Under the pieces are notes generated by a model, which saw only the letters and a program-made list of their open reading frames with translations, ran no database searches and was not told the origin of the DNA. Position numbers and translations under genes: made by a program. From contig NZ_LJTC01000008.1 of the NCBI RefSeq assembly GCF_001306915.1, positions 186,001 to 250,000 on the forward strand: a stretch of 64,000 bases of DNA. Reading direction: 5' to 3'. The DNA is from Pseudoalteromonas lipolytica. Lineage in GTDB: Bacteria; Pseudomonadota; Gammaproteobacteria; Enterobacterales; Alteromonadaceae. This document shows, piece after piece, positions 27,647-35,944 of the stretch; within the stretch, counting starts at the first letter, position 1; every line of letters begins with the position of its first letter.

Positions 27647-28123
27647 ATGAGCTCATTTAAAAAATATAGATTAAAGAACTCTCGGTTTGGGTTGAAAAGT
27701 TTTGGTTTAATAGCACTATTTGTATCTTTAACAGGGTATGCCACCGAGCAGCAAATACAGCAGCAAGTTGATGCGTTTATTCAAAACCAATATAAAGATC
27801 ATTTTCCAGAGTTAGTCTCTGATGATGAAGTTGGCCGGTTAAAGCGTTTTTATGAGCATATTGATGGCAGAGTCTCTATATTTTGGACTTATCAATCAGG
27901 CAATGTTTGGTTAGAGAAGCTGACTCTTATTGAGGTTCAAAATGACGGTTATAACGAGTTGTCGTCTATTTCTTTTAACGGAGTTGTAGAAAGTACAAAT
28001 AAGGTAGGCGAAGAGCTTGTCATACAATTACGTACATATGATGAAAATGATCCTCGTTGCTGCCCCAGCAAGAAAACCACGTTACGCTACAGTATTTATA
28101 ATGGTGAGCTAATTGAGTTATAG
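27647..28123 (+). CDS. Hypothetical exported protein
   Basis: 158 residues. After a basic stretch, residues 16-33 are hydrophobic and end GYA, a signal peptide. The mature part contains a Cys-Cys-Pro pair (RCCPSKK) close to the C-terminus. Family not recognised. It lies at the end of a probable two-gene operon. Confidence 0.65.
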   Translation: MSSFKKYRLKNSRFGLKSFGLIALFVSLTGYATEQQIQQQVDAFIQNQYKDHFPELVSDDEVGRLKRFYEHIDGRVSIFWTYQSGNVWLEKLTLIEVQNDGYNELSSISFNGVVESTNKVGEELVIQLRTYDENDPRCCPSKKTTLRYSIYNGELIEL

Positions 28124-28149
28124 CCTGATAATTTGTCACCAGGCTATAA
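28118..28149. terminator. Bidirectional terminator hairpin
   Basis: TTATAGCCTG and CAGGCTATAA form a 10-bp stem with a 12-nt loop that includes the stop codon of the exported-protein gene and ends just before the stop of the gene at 28158. Confidence 0.65.
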
Positions 28150-28157
28150 ATCAAGAA

Positions 28158-28493
28158 TTAGCAAATATGATATTCACCACGTGGTTTGTTGCTGAACATA
28201 AAGGCCTGTAACTCAGATTTGAGTACTTCGATAATATCAGTTGTAAAGGGCGTTCTGATTTCGCCAGAGTCTAAATATCTAAGCAGATCAGTTTCATGCT
28301 TGAGTGCCGATTGAATAGAGTAGCTAATAGGATAAGTCACTTTAAACTGTTTGCGCGATATCACGTTATCGTGGTTTTCAATATCAACATAAAAAGTTAA
28401 CTGTTCGTCTTCTTCGCAAATATCACTGCAGGTGCCTTGTTCGCGAATACAATCTAAGACAATATTTCTGATGAAAATATCAAATTCGTTCAT
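28158..28493 (-). CDS. Hypothetical small acidic protein
   Basis: 111 residues, no signal or membrane span. It has CSDIC near residue 22-26 and a C-terminal Cys. Family unknown. It is monocistronic, convergent with an exported-protein gene, and its upstream gap holds repeats. Confidence 0.6.
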   Translation of the reverse strand: MNEFDIFIRNIVLDCIREQGTCSDICEEDEQLTFYVDIENHDNVISRKQFKVTYPISYSIQSALKHETDLLRYLDSGEIRTPFTTDIIEVLKSELQAFMFSNKPRGEYHIC

Positions 28494-28682
28494 ATTAATC
28501 CTTTAATCTTTGCCCTTCCATTGGGTACAAATAAAACTAGCAAAAAGTAATTAATTTAGCCAATCCAATTTTGCATCTTTTGGATTAACTCTTTCTGAAT
28601 GGGTTGATTTAATAGTATTAGGGGGTGGGCAGTAGTTAGTTGATAGAGGATAGGATGCGCGATACACGTTTCACGCCTACGT

Positions 28683-28708
28683 TGTAGCAGCGGCTTTATG
28701 CTGTGGCA
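28683..28708. repeat. REP-like element, copy 1
   Basis: Begins TGTAGCAGCGG and continues into a diverged palindrome (GCTTTATGC). It shares its first nine bases with the element at 28767-28790 (opposite orientation). Confidence 0.5.
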
Positions 28709-28721
28709 TTGATAAATTTTT

Positions 28722-28754
28722 ACGAGAAACGAGAAACGAGAAACGAGAAACGAG
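28722..28754. repeat. GAGAAAC heptamer tandem repeat
   Basis: Four complete GAGAAAC units start at 28724, followed by a partial GAG. It lies between two REP-like elements and resembles the GAGG-rich DNA further right. Confidence 0.9.
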
Positions 28755-28766
28755 GGGTGAGGTAAA

Positions 28767-28790
28767 ACGCGATGTGAAATCGCTGCTACA
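28767..28790 (-). repeat. REP-like element, copy 2
   Basis: On the minus strand it reads TGTAGCAGCGATTT then CACATCGCGT. It matches the element at 49841-49864 in 20 of 24 positions and has inner complementarity GCGAT/ATCGC. Confidence 0.65.
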
Positions 28791-28819
28791 CAAGCAGGTT
28801 CAGACTAAATTTAAAATCT

Positions 28820-28851
28820 GACGGGCTAAAGCCCGACCTACCATGTAGGTC
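28820..28851. repeat. Paired hairpins in the intergenic repeat block
   Basis: GGGCT/AGCCC (28823-28834) and GACCTA/TAGGTC (28835-28851) form two adjoining small stem-loops. The composite looks like a repetitive extragenic palindrome; no other copy was seen in this window. Confidence 0.5.
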
Positions 28852-28867
28852 GCTATTTATGGCGACA

Positions 28868-28990
28868 AGGCTCGAGGGAGATGCGCACCTCGCCTCTCGA
28901 ACCTCGCACCTCGCAACTTTCCTCTTTCACCTAGTAACTCGCTAACTACCTCTAGAACCTAGCTTCTCGCCCCTAAAACCTCGCCTCTTA
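28868..28990. repeat. Degenerate CTCGCACCT-type low-complexity DNA
   Basis: Irregular copies of CCTCGC, CTCGAACC, CTCGCACC and CTAGAACC. On the other strand these are GAGGCGAG / GCGAGGT units. The block runs into the 3' end of the mesD gene, supplying its last codons and its stop. Confidence 0.7.
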
Positions 28991-29996
28991 CAATCTCTGC
29001 ACCTTTACTTAGCGCACTGAGTTTGGCGCTTGCTATGTGGCGAGGGAGGGGAGCCATACCGCAGTTTGTGCATGGGTAAAGCTTGTTGGCATCAACGTAT
29101 TTCAGAGCTTCGCGTAATGTGTGTGCGACCTCTTCAGGGGTTTCAATTTCATTGCTCGCTACATCAATGGCGCCAACCATCACTTTTTTTCCACGTATGA
29201 GTGCTAATAGCTCAATGGGCACGCGAGAGTTGTGGCACTCAAGTGAAATAATATCGATATTCGATTTTTGAAGTTTTGGGAATACTTCTTCATATTGACG
29301 CCATTCATTGCCCAGTGTTTGTTTCCAATCAGTGTTGGCTTTGATGCCATAGCCGTAGCAAATGTGCACGGCGGTTTCGCATTTTAAGCCTTCGATTGCT
29401 CTTTCGAGGCACTTAATGCCCCAGTCATTAACATCATCGAAAAACACATTAAACGCAGGCTCATCAAATTGAATAATATCAACACCCGCAGCTTCGAGTT
29501 CTTTCGCCTCTTGATTGAGGATTTTGGCAAATTCCCATGCTAGTTGTTCACGGCTTTGATAGTGGGCGTCATACAAGGTGTCAATCATGGTCATAGGCCC
29601 TGGCAACGCCCATTTTATAGGTTGCTTGGTTTGCGAACGTAAAAACTTGGCGTCTTCAACAAACACGGGTTTGCTGCGTGACACCGGGCCAATCACACTT
29701 GGTACACTGGCTTCGTAACGATTACGAATGGTCACTGTTTTACGGTTCTCAAAATCAACGCCATTTAAGTGTTCGATAAAGGTCGTTACAAAGTGTTGGC
29801 GGGTTTGCTCGCCGTCGCTCACGATATCAACGCCAGCTTGTTGCTGCTCTTGTAAGGCAACACGCAGTGCGTCTTGTTTGCCGTCAATAAGTTCTGTTCC
29901 TTGCAATTTCCAAGGTGACCATAAGGTTTCAGGCTCAGCAAGCCAAGCTGGTTTTGGTAAGCTGCCAGCTGTTGATGTTGGTAATAATTTTTTCAT
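28959..29996 (-). CDS. mesD: Core methionine synthase MesD (MetE C-terminal-like)
   Basis: 345 residues from ATG 29994-29996, chosen because it follows the mesX stop by 11 bp and has GAGAT upstream; an in-frame start at 30032 would overlap mesX. It is the catalytic half of MetE only. Zinc ligands fit His211 and Cys213 (HICYG), Glu253 (SLECH) and Cys312 (TNCGM). Relatives paired with DUF1852 make methionine from methyltetrahydrofolate without the N-terminal MetE domain and need oxygen. The last residues (about 338-345) are coded by repeat DNA and look replaced. Confidence 0.87.
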   Translation of the reverse strand: MKKLLPTSTAGSLPKPAWLAEPETLWSPWKLQGTELIDGKQDALRVALQEQQQAGVDIVSDGEQTRQHFVTTFIEHLNGVDFENRKTVTIRNRYEASVPSVIGPVSRSKPVFVEDAKFLRSQTKQPIKWALPGPMTMIDTLYDAHYQSREQLAWEFAKILNQEAKELEAAGVDIIQFDEPAFNVFFDDVNDWGIKCLERAIEGLKCETAVHICYGYGIKANTDWKQTLGNEWRQYEEVFPKLQKSNIDIISLECHNSRVPIELLALIRGKKVMVGAIDVASNEIETPEEVAHTLREALKYVDANKLYPCTNCGMAPLPRHIASAKLSALSKGAEIVRGEVLGARS

Positions 29997-30007
29997 TTTT
30001 AATCTCA

Positions 30008-30985
30008 TTAAATTGCGTAGTTGGCAGACCATTTTTCAAGTACTGATTGATAAGGCTTAATAAAGTGTTGCTCTGTAAATTTACCTTGTGCAATCGCTAG
30101 TTGACTGCGCTCTTCACGGTCGTAAACAATTTGCGTAATAGAGTGATCGGCGTTTCTTAAATTGGGTTGATAGCAACTACCCGCCACGGCATTGGCGTTA
30201 TAAATTTCTGGACGGTAGATTTTTTGGAATGTTTCCATAGTGCTAATCGTGCTGATCAACTCTAAGTTGGTGTAATCGTTCAGCAAGTCACCAAAGAAAT
30301 AAAACGCCAGCGGAGCAACTGTGTTTGGTGGCATAAAATAGCGCACCTGCAAGCCCATTTTTTTAAAGTATTGCTCGGTTAATGAGGACTCATTTGGTTG
30401 GTACTCAACACCTAAAATTGGGTGTTGGTTTTCTGTGCGGTGGTACGTTTTGTTATCAGACACGCTTAAACAAATAACCGGTGGCTTTTTAAAGTGCTGT
30501 TTGTAAGTTTCTGAGTCAATAAAGTATTTAAATAGTTTACCGTGTAAGTCACCAAAGTTTTCGGGAATGCTAAATTCGCTTTTTGCTTTGTTATGATCAA
30601 GCAGCAGGACGCTAAAATCATAATCGCGCACGTAAGATGAAAAGTTATTACCAACAATACCTTCGATACGTTCATTAGTTTGGTGATCAATGATATTCGT
30701 TTTTAGTACTTCAATTGACGGGAATGCCTCTGCGCTTTGTGCAATTTCTAAATCAACAGAAATGATCTCAAGCTCTACTGAGTAGCGGTTGCCTTGCGGG
30801 TTATCCCAGTTTGCTAGCGCATTAAAGCGACTATCAATCATTTTTAAGGCGTTACGTAAATTCTGCTGGCGACTTTCACCGCGAGCTAGGTTCGCAAAGT
30901 TTGTGGTAAGTCGTGTGCTATTTGACGGATGATAATTTTCGTCGAGGCAAATACTTTTAATTGTAAATCTGAAATCGTTGTTCAT
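30008..30985 (-). CDS. mesX: MesX (DUF1852) partner of MesD
   Basis: 325-residue cytosolic protein of the DUF1852 family, recognised by the start NDFRFTIKSICLDENYHPS and by its place directly upstream of mesD. In described systems this protein is needed for MesD to make methionine. No known cofactor motif is obvious; several His residues (TYHRTENQHP) could bind metal. The 380 bp upstream hold a MetJ-type operator, so the pair is probably repressed when methionine or SAM is high. Confidence 0.85.
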   Translation of the reverse strand: MNNDFRFTIKSICLDENYHPSNSTRLTTNFANLARGESRQQNLRNALKMIDSRFNALANWDNPQGNRYSVELEIISVDLEIAQSAEAFPSIEVLKTNIIDHQTNERIEGIVGNNFSSYVRDYDFSVLLLDHNKAKSEFSIPENFGDLHGKLFKYFIDSETYKQHFKKPPVICLSVSDNKTYHRTENQHPILGVEYQPNESSLTEQYFKKMGLQVRYFMPPNTVAPLAFYFFGDLLNDYTNLELISTISTMETFQKIYRPEIYNANAVAGSCYQPNLRNADHSITQIVYDREERSQLAIAQGKFTEQHFIKPYQSVLEKWSANYAI

Positions 30986-31212
30986 GGCAATGTATCCAAA
31001 AGTCCTGAGATAAATGATTGCTGCTCACCTTCCTTAAATCGCTAGGTCATTAACCTTAGGTTGCTCTGCAGCGCTAATAAATTTATACGTTCTTACTATC
31101 ATGAAGAAAAACGTTTTTATTTCAGGTAAAACATGAGGCAGATTCATGCTGCTTTGTTGTCTTAGTTCTAAAAACAGCAACTGGGAATGAAAAAATGCTT
31201 TAAAGTTATTTT

Positions 31213-31228
31213 GGACGTCTAGATTTCT
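31213..31228. promoter_or_regulatory. MetJ operator (two adjacent met boxes)
   Basis: Two abutting 8-mers GGACGTCT and AGATTTCT match the met box AGACGTCT in 7 and 6 of 8 positions. MetJ binds at least two neighbouring boxes. The site is 228 bp upstream of mesX; the rest of the 380-bp gap (30986-31365) shows no other clear element and also contains the promoter of the TauE gene. Confidence 0.65.
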
Positions 31229-31365
31229 AAAGTCATATGTTGAAGTTGCAGTAATTTCATATAAAACGTGAGTAATATTCACTAGTTAACAGGACTTTTG
31301 AGAGCAACCCCGTACTTTATTGTTGTTATACTCGGTTTCACAAATCAACAACACAGACAAATACA

Positions 31366-32175
31366 ATGAATGAATTAATCGTGCTTATTATCGCTTGCGC
31401 CATACTTGGTAGCGGGGTTGGCTTTTTAGCTGGGCTGTTAGGAATTGGTGGAGGCCTAGTGATCGTGCCTATATTAAGCATGATCTTGCTGTATTTTCAG
31501 GTGTTACCCGCAGAGCAAGTGGTGCTGGTGGCGATTGCTACATCGCTCGCCTCAATTCTTTTTACTTCAACGTCATCAGCTATCGCTCACCACAAAAATG
31601 GTAATGTGCCTTGGCAATTGGCTCCGTGGGTAATGACAGGGGTTGCACTAGGCGCACTTATCAGTGGCTTTTTGGCTTCGCTATTACCCGCAAATGTGGT
31701 GCGAATTGTATTCGCTGTGAGTGTGGTGCTTATTGCATTAAAAATGATTTTCAGCAGTAAAAGCGACAGCCAAACATCACGAACGCTACCTAATAAAGGC
31801 CTTTTGACACTTTATACATCCATCACAGGGGGTCTATCTGCCATGATAGGTATTGGCGGTGGTGCGGTACTTGTGCCGCTACTGACGTTTTTCTCGGTTG
31901 ATATGAAAAAAGCCATTGGCTGTGCTTCGGCGTGCGGTATTGTCATTGCGCTATTTGGCTCTGTGGGTTACATCAGCTCAGGCAGTCAGTACTTTACATT
32001 AAAAGAGGGCTTTGCTGGATTTGTTTATTTGCCAGCCTTGTTTGGCATTGTGTGTACTTCGTGGTTTACCGCACCATTAGGTGCAAAAGCAACGCATCAT
32101 TTACCCGTCTCTACTATTAAAAAAATATTTGCTGGGCTGTTGGTTATTATGGCTGTGAATATGCTTACAAAATAG
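31366..32175 (+). CDS. TauE/SafE-family sulfite exporter-like membrane protein
   Basis: 269 residues with about eight membrane helices. The two repeats each begin with a glycine-rich loop, GLLGIGGGLVIVPIL near 24-38 and GIGGGAVLVPLL near 160, typical of TauE/SafE proteins that export sulfite, sulfonates or similar anions. The substrate is unknown. It is transcribed opposite mesX, which makes a link to sulfur metabolism attractive but unproven. Confidence 0.87.
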   Translation: MNELIVLIIACAILGSGVGFLAGLLGIGGGLVIVPILSMILLYFQVLPAEQVVLVAIATSLASILFTSTSSAIAHHKNGNVPWQLAPWVMTGVALGALISGFLASLLPANVVRIVFAVSVVLIALKMIFSSKSDSQTSRTLPNKGLLTLYTSITGGLSAMIGIGGGAVLVPLLTFFSVDMKKAIGCASACGIVIALFGSVGYISSGSQYFTLKEGFAGFVYLPALFGIVCTSWFTAPLGAKATHHLPVSTIKKIFAGLLVIMAVNMLTK

Positions 32176-32305
32176 TGTTAACTTATTAATTCGACAACGC
32201 AAAAACGGTTTGTTAATGTCAGTTAAGTAGTAATTAGGCTGCTTAACTGCGCGCTTATTTTGGCTTTAGGCGCTAATAAAGGATTCATTTTTTAAGGAAC
32301 CTGTT

Positions 32306-33442
32306 ATGGATCGTCGGTGCTCTCTAGCAAGTAAAAAAACGCTAAGCTCTTTATTTGTTGCTCTATCAATGTTGGCTTTGCCAGTGACTGCTGAGCCTAC
32401 AAAGCCACTCGAAACTCACCACGCTTTAATGGGCCAAGTTCTCAATGCACACCAACAAGCTCCCCTTACAGGTTTTGCACTTCATGTGATTGTTGATGAT
32501 GGACATACTTTTTCAACGGTAAAGCAAAGTAAAGAAAATGCGCCGCAAGTTATTAACCCCAACAGTTTATTTAGAATTGCCAGCGTGACTAAAACCTTCA
32601 CTGCAGCAACGGTGCTACGTTTGCATGAAGAAGGTAAATTAAATCTTGATACAACACTTGATAAGTTAATTTCTGACGACTTTTTTGCGCTTCTTGAAAG
32701 CGATGGCTATGTCCTTGATAAAATGACGCTTAAGCAAGTGCTGAGTCATACAGCAGGGCTATACGATCACGCTCAAAGCGATCAGTATTTAGCTGGCATA
32801 ATGGCAAATCCGCAGCAAGATATTACGATGCGCGAGCAAATTAAAGGGTGTGTAGAGTGGGGCGACCCAGTTGGCAAACCTGGCGAGCTTTTTTCATATT
32901 CAGATACCGGATATGTGTTACTCGGCCATATTATTGAAAGAGTGACAGATTTACCCTTGCCTGAAGCGGTTCGAAAGTACTTAGGTTTTGACAAAAATCA
33001 TATCGAAAATGTGGTCTGGGAACGTGGTGATTCAGTTGCTGTGGATGATTCGCGACGCGTGCATCAATACTTGCACAGCACCGACACCTTTAATTGGAGT
33101 CCAACTGTCGATTTATATGGTGGCGGTGGGCTTGTTGCCAGTCCAATCGGTATGGCTAAATTTTATCAGGCTTTATTTTCAGGTAAGGTCTTCAAACACC
33201 CAGAAACGCTCAAACTGATGCTCTCTAATAAAGGCTTACCTGCAGGTAGCCCTTATCGTTTAGGTGTATTTGCAAAAGAATATAACGGCACTTTGGTTTA
33301 TCAACATGGTGGCTTTTGGGGCACTTTGGTGATGTATGAACCAACGACGCAGGTGGTGGTAGCAGGAGCTGTTACTCAGCAAAAAGACTATGCCCAGCTT
33401 GAAAAAGTGATGAGTGATTACTTAACATTACAAGCAAAATAA
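32306..33442 (+). CDS. Secreted serine hydrolase of the class C beta-lactamase fold
   Basis: 378 residues with a signal peptide ending near TAE at 28-30. The nucleophile motif SVTK is at 93-96, YSD at 198-200 takes the YxN place, and an HGG (YQHGGFWG) stands where beta-lactamases have KTG. The last two changes point to an esterase or D-amino peptidase rather than a true beta-lactamase. AAGGAAC precedes the ATG. It stands alone. Confidence 0.85.
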   Translation: MDRRCSLASKKTLSSLFVALSMLALPVTAEPTKPLETHHALMGQVLNAHQQAPLTGFALHVIVDDGHTFSTVKQSKENAPQVINPNSLFRIASVTKTFTAATVLRLHEEGKLNLDTTLDKLISDDFFALLESDGYVLDKMTLKQVLSHTAGLYDHAQSDQYLAGIMANPQQDITMREQIKGCVEWGDPVGKPGELFSYSDTGYVLLGHIIERVTDLPLPEAVRKYLGFDKNHIENVVWERGDSVAVDDSRRVHQYLHSTDTFNWSPTVDLYGGGGLVASPIGMAKFYQALFSGKVFKHPETLKLMLSNKGLPAGSPYRLGVFAKEYNGTLVYQHGGFWGTLVMYEPTTQVVVAGAVTQQKDYAQLEKVMSDYLTLQAK

Positions 33443-33491
33443 GCGCAATGAGTGTTACAATGACCCGTAACTTATTTCAGATTTAAATTAA

Positions 33492-33851
33492 ATGTCTAAG
33501 CTTTGTTCAACTTGGTTGGTGATAATGTGTGTTTTGCTCTCTTTTATAGGGCAGGTTATTGCGTCGCCGTCTGAGTTACCTTGTGAAAGTGAAGATATTT
33601 ATCAGCTCGCTGCACTTGATAGCGCAACCATCCAAATCAGCCTGAGTGAAACTAATGATTGCTGCAATATCGATTGCTGTGAATTAGGGTGTTCTTGCAT
33701 AGCAAGTTTATGCTCACCAATCTTGTATTTAGACCTTGAAGTTAAAAAAATTAAGTTGCCCTATTTTGCTGGTTTTCGATTCAGTGATCAGCAACAACCC
33801 CCCAACTTAATTGCACGGCAATTATATCGCCCACCCATTTTTACCTCTTAA
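33492..33851 (+). CDS. Cys-rich secreted protein upstream of a metal-type TonB receptor
   Basis: 119 residues with a signal peptide (about 1-24, ending VIA). A cluster of eight cysteines within 24 residues (CCNIDCCELGCSC and SLC) suggests metal binding or disulfides. The C-terminus ends RPPIF, a tail seen in several small metal-linked periplasmic proteins. Family not identified. The TonB receptor with a His-rich N-terminus follows after 90 bp, so the two likely share one regulon. Confidence 0.7.
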   Translation: MSKLCSTWLVIMCVLLSFIGQVIASPSELPCESEDIYQLAALDSATIQISLSETNDCCNIDCCELGCSCIASLCSPILYLDLEVKKIKLPYFAGFRFSDQQQPPNLIARQLYRPPIFTS

Positions 33852-33941
33852 CCAAAACCTATAAGTTGGCATTTGCTCGCCTATAGGTGCTGGTTAATGA
33901 AAATTTATTTGTCATTACAATAAGCATTCTAAGAGGTAAAA

Positions 33942-35903
33942 ATGCGTCAAAGACTATTTAAATTAGCCGCGGTTACACTGCTATTGCCATCGGCTGGTTA
34001 TACAAGTGCACATGAAGATGAACATCATCATGAAGAAAAAAGTATCGAGCGAATTCAGGTCAGAGCGTCACGTTTAGGGCGTATTGTGACAGAGTCAGCT
34101 ACTCGCACTGAGATTATTAACGGTGAAGAAGTTCAAGAAAAGGCATTAATGCGGCCTGGAAATATTTCGATGTTAGTTGCTGAAACAGGGGGGGTTAGGG
34201 TGCAAACAACATCACCATCACTAGGCAGCGCGAATATTCGTTTGCAAGGTTTGTATGGTCGATATACCCAGTTACTAAGCGATGGCTTGCCACTTTATGG
34301 TGGGCAAACGGCTTCGATTGGCCTTTTACAAATTCCACCTACTGACCTTGCAAATGTTGAGATAATTAAAGGTTCTGCCTCATCTTTATATGGTGGTTCA
34401 GCACTTGGTGGTGTAATTAACTTAATTTCGCGAACACCTGCCGACGAGTTTGGCGGCGAGGTATTGCTTAATGCGACATCTAAAGATGGCCAAGATGTAA
34501 CAACCTATTTATCGGCACCGCTCAATGAGTCGTTCGCAAGCTCTCTGACGGCGGGCATTCATCATCAAGCAAAACAGGATCTGGATGACGATGGTTGGAT
34601 AGATATGGCACAGTATGAACGGGTCACTGCAAGGCCTAGGTTTTACTATCAAGGCGAAAATGGAGAAAACCTTTACGTAACACTTGGAGGGATGAAAGAA
34701 CAGCGTAAAGGTGGCACAAAAGCTGGGGCTTTAATGCCTGATGGTCTGCCATTTGTGCAACAGCAAGATACACTCAGAGCAGACTTAGGTTTTGTTTATG
34801 ATCAAGCATTAGCTGAAGAACTTGATTTAAATGTTCGTGGCTCAGCAATGGAACAAGATCATGATCACCAGTACGGTCAGGTATTTGAACAAGATAAGCA
34901 TAATAGTTATTTACTTGAGTCGAGTGTGTCAGGTTATTTGCACAATACTGCTTGGTTGGTAGGTGTTGCATATCAAACAGAGCAGTTTTCCTCACAGACA
35001 TTTTCGGCGTTTGATTATCGTTATGAGGTGCCAGGACTGTTTTCACAAATTGATTACCAAGCAACGGATGACTTATCAATGTCAGTGAGTGCTCGTGCAG
35101 ATGATCACAGTGAATATGGCAATCAATTTAGTCCTCGACTTTCTGTACTCTATAATCCAGAAAACTGGCTATTTAGAGGTGCATATGGCAAAGGGTATTT
35201 TGCACCAACTCCTTTTATTGAAGAAATTGATGAGGTCGGTTTATCACAGCTTGAGCCCATTAATGACTTACAAGCAGAGCAAGCAGATACAGCTTCATTC
35301 GATATTAGCTACATTGCTGGTGATTTAGAAACCAGCATAACGTTGTTTTCATCAAATATTGAGCATGTTACAGAGCTTGAAGCCTCTCAAGTTGGCAGTG
35401 AAAAAGCCGTTCGACTTGTAAACAGCCAAGGGCAAACACAAATCAGAGGCGCAGAGTTTTTAATGCGCTATCGCTGGCATGATATTAAGTTTACCGGCAG
35501 CTATTTATATACCGATGCAACGAAGCAAAATCAGGCAGGGTATGGTCGCGAAAAACTCACTCTAACACCAGAGCACTCGGCTGGGCTTGTTGTAATGTGG
35601 GAAGAGCATGGCAGTCATCTAGTTGGTTTTGAAGCCTATTATACGGGTACTCAGCACCTTGAAGACAACCCTTACCTTGAACGAAGCAAACCATATTGGC
35701 ACTTGGGGTTGTTAGGTCAAATAACCACGGGTAACGTAAGCTGGTTTGTAAACGCAGAGAACTTACTTAACGTTCGTCAAACAAAAGAACATCCGCTCAC
35801 CTTGCCTGAGCAAGCTGCAAGTGGAAGCTGGACAACTGATATATGGTCTCGAAATGACGGTTTTACCGTTAATGCAGGCATGCGAATTCAATTTGGTGGT
35901 TAA
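33942..35903 (+). CDS. TonB-dependent receptor with His-rich N-terminus (ZnuD-like)
   Basis: 653-residue outer membrane receptor. The signal peptide ends near TSA, and the mature N-terminus is HEDEHHHEEKS, a likely metal-catching stretch. The TonB box region IERIQVRASRLG, the plug (RLQGLYGRYTQLLSDGLPLY; GSASSLYGGSALGGVINLIS) and a barrel ending in Phe-Gly-Gly follow. The His-rich segments, including DHDHQYG near residue 310, and size fit zinc or copper receptors of ZnuD type. The metal is inferred. It follows the Cys-rich protein gene. Confidence 0.88.
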   Translation: MRQRLFKLAAVTLLLPSAGYTSAHEDEHHHEEKSIERIQVRASRLGRIVTESATRTEIINGEEVQEKALMRPGNISMLVAETGGVRVQTTSPSLGSANIRLQGLYGRYTQLLSDGLPLYGGQTASIGLLQIPPTDLANVEIIKGSASSLYGGSALGGVINLISRTPADEFGGEVLLNATSKDGQDVTTYLSAPLNESFASSLTAGIHHQAKQDLDDDGWIDMAQYERVTARPRFYYQGENGENLYVTLGGMKEQRKGGTKAGALMPDGLPFVQQQDTLRADLGFVYDQALAEELDLNVRGSAMEQDHDHQYGQVFEQDKHNSYLLESSVSGYLHNTAWLVGVAYQTEQFSSQTFSAFDYRYEVPGLFSQIDYQATDDLSMSVSARADDHSEYGNQFSPRLSVLYNPENWLFRGAYGKGYFAPTPFIEEIDEVGLSQLEPINDLQAEQADTASFDISYIAGDLETSITLFSSNIEHVTELEASQVGSEKAVRLVNSQGQTQIRGAEFLMRYRWHDIKFTGSYLYTDATKQNQAGYGREKLTLTPEHSAGLVVMWEEHGSHLVGFEAYYTGTQHLEDNPYLERSKPYWHLGLLGQITTGNVSWFVNAENLLNVRQTKEHPLTLPEQAASGSWTTDIWSRNDGFTVNAGMRIQFGG

Positions 35904-35916
35904 TTAATAAATACCC

Positions 35917-35944
35917 AAGCCGCTCATACTTTGTTGGGCGGCTT
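35917..35944. terminator. Hairpin between convergent receptor and LysR genes
   Basis: AAGCCGC and GCGGCTT form a 7-bp stem with a 14-nt loop, then a T-rich tail on the plus strand. It overlaps the LysR stop codon by two bases. Confidence 0.5.

Noticed and set aside
28722-28754. Possible CRISPR-like repeat
   Set aside because: Units are only 7 bp with no spacers and no cas genes nearby; simple tandem repeat.
31034-31282. 82-codon frame upstream of mesX
   Set aside because: It starts at GTG without a ribosome site, has no recognisable family, and covers the MetJ operator and the leader of mesX; judged non-coding.
33454-33471. GTTAC / GTAAC inverted repeat as a Zur operator
   Set aside because: The 8-bp gap between arms is too long for the usual Zur box, so no regulator was assigned.
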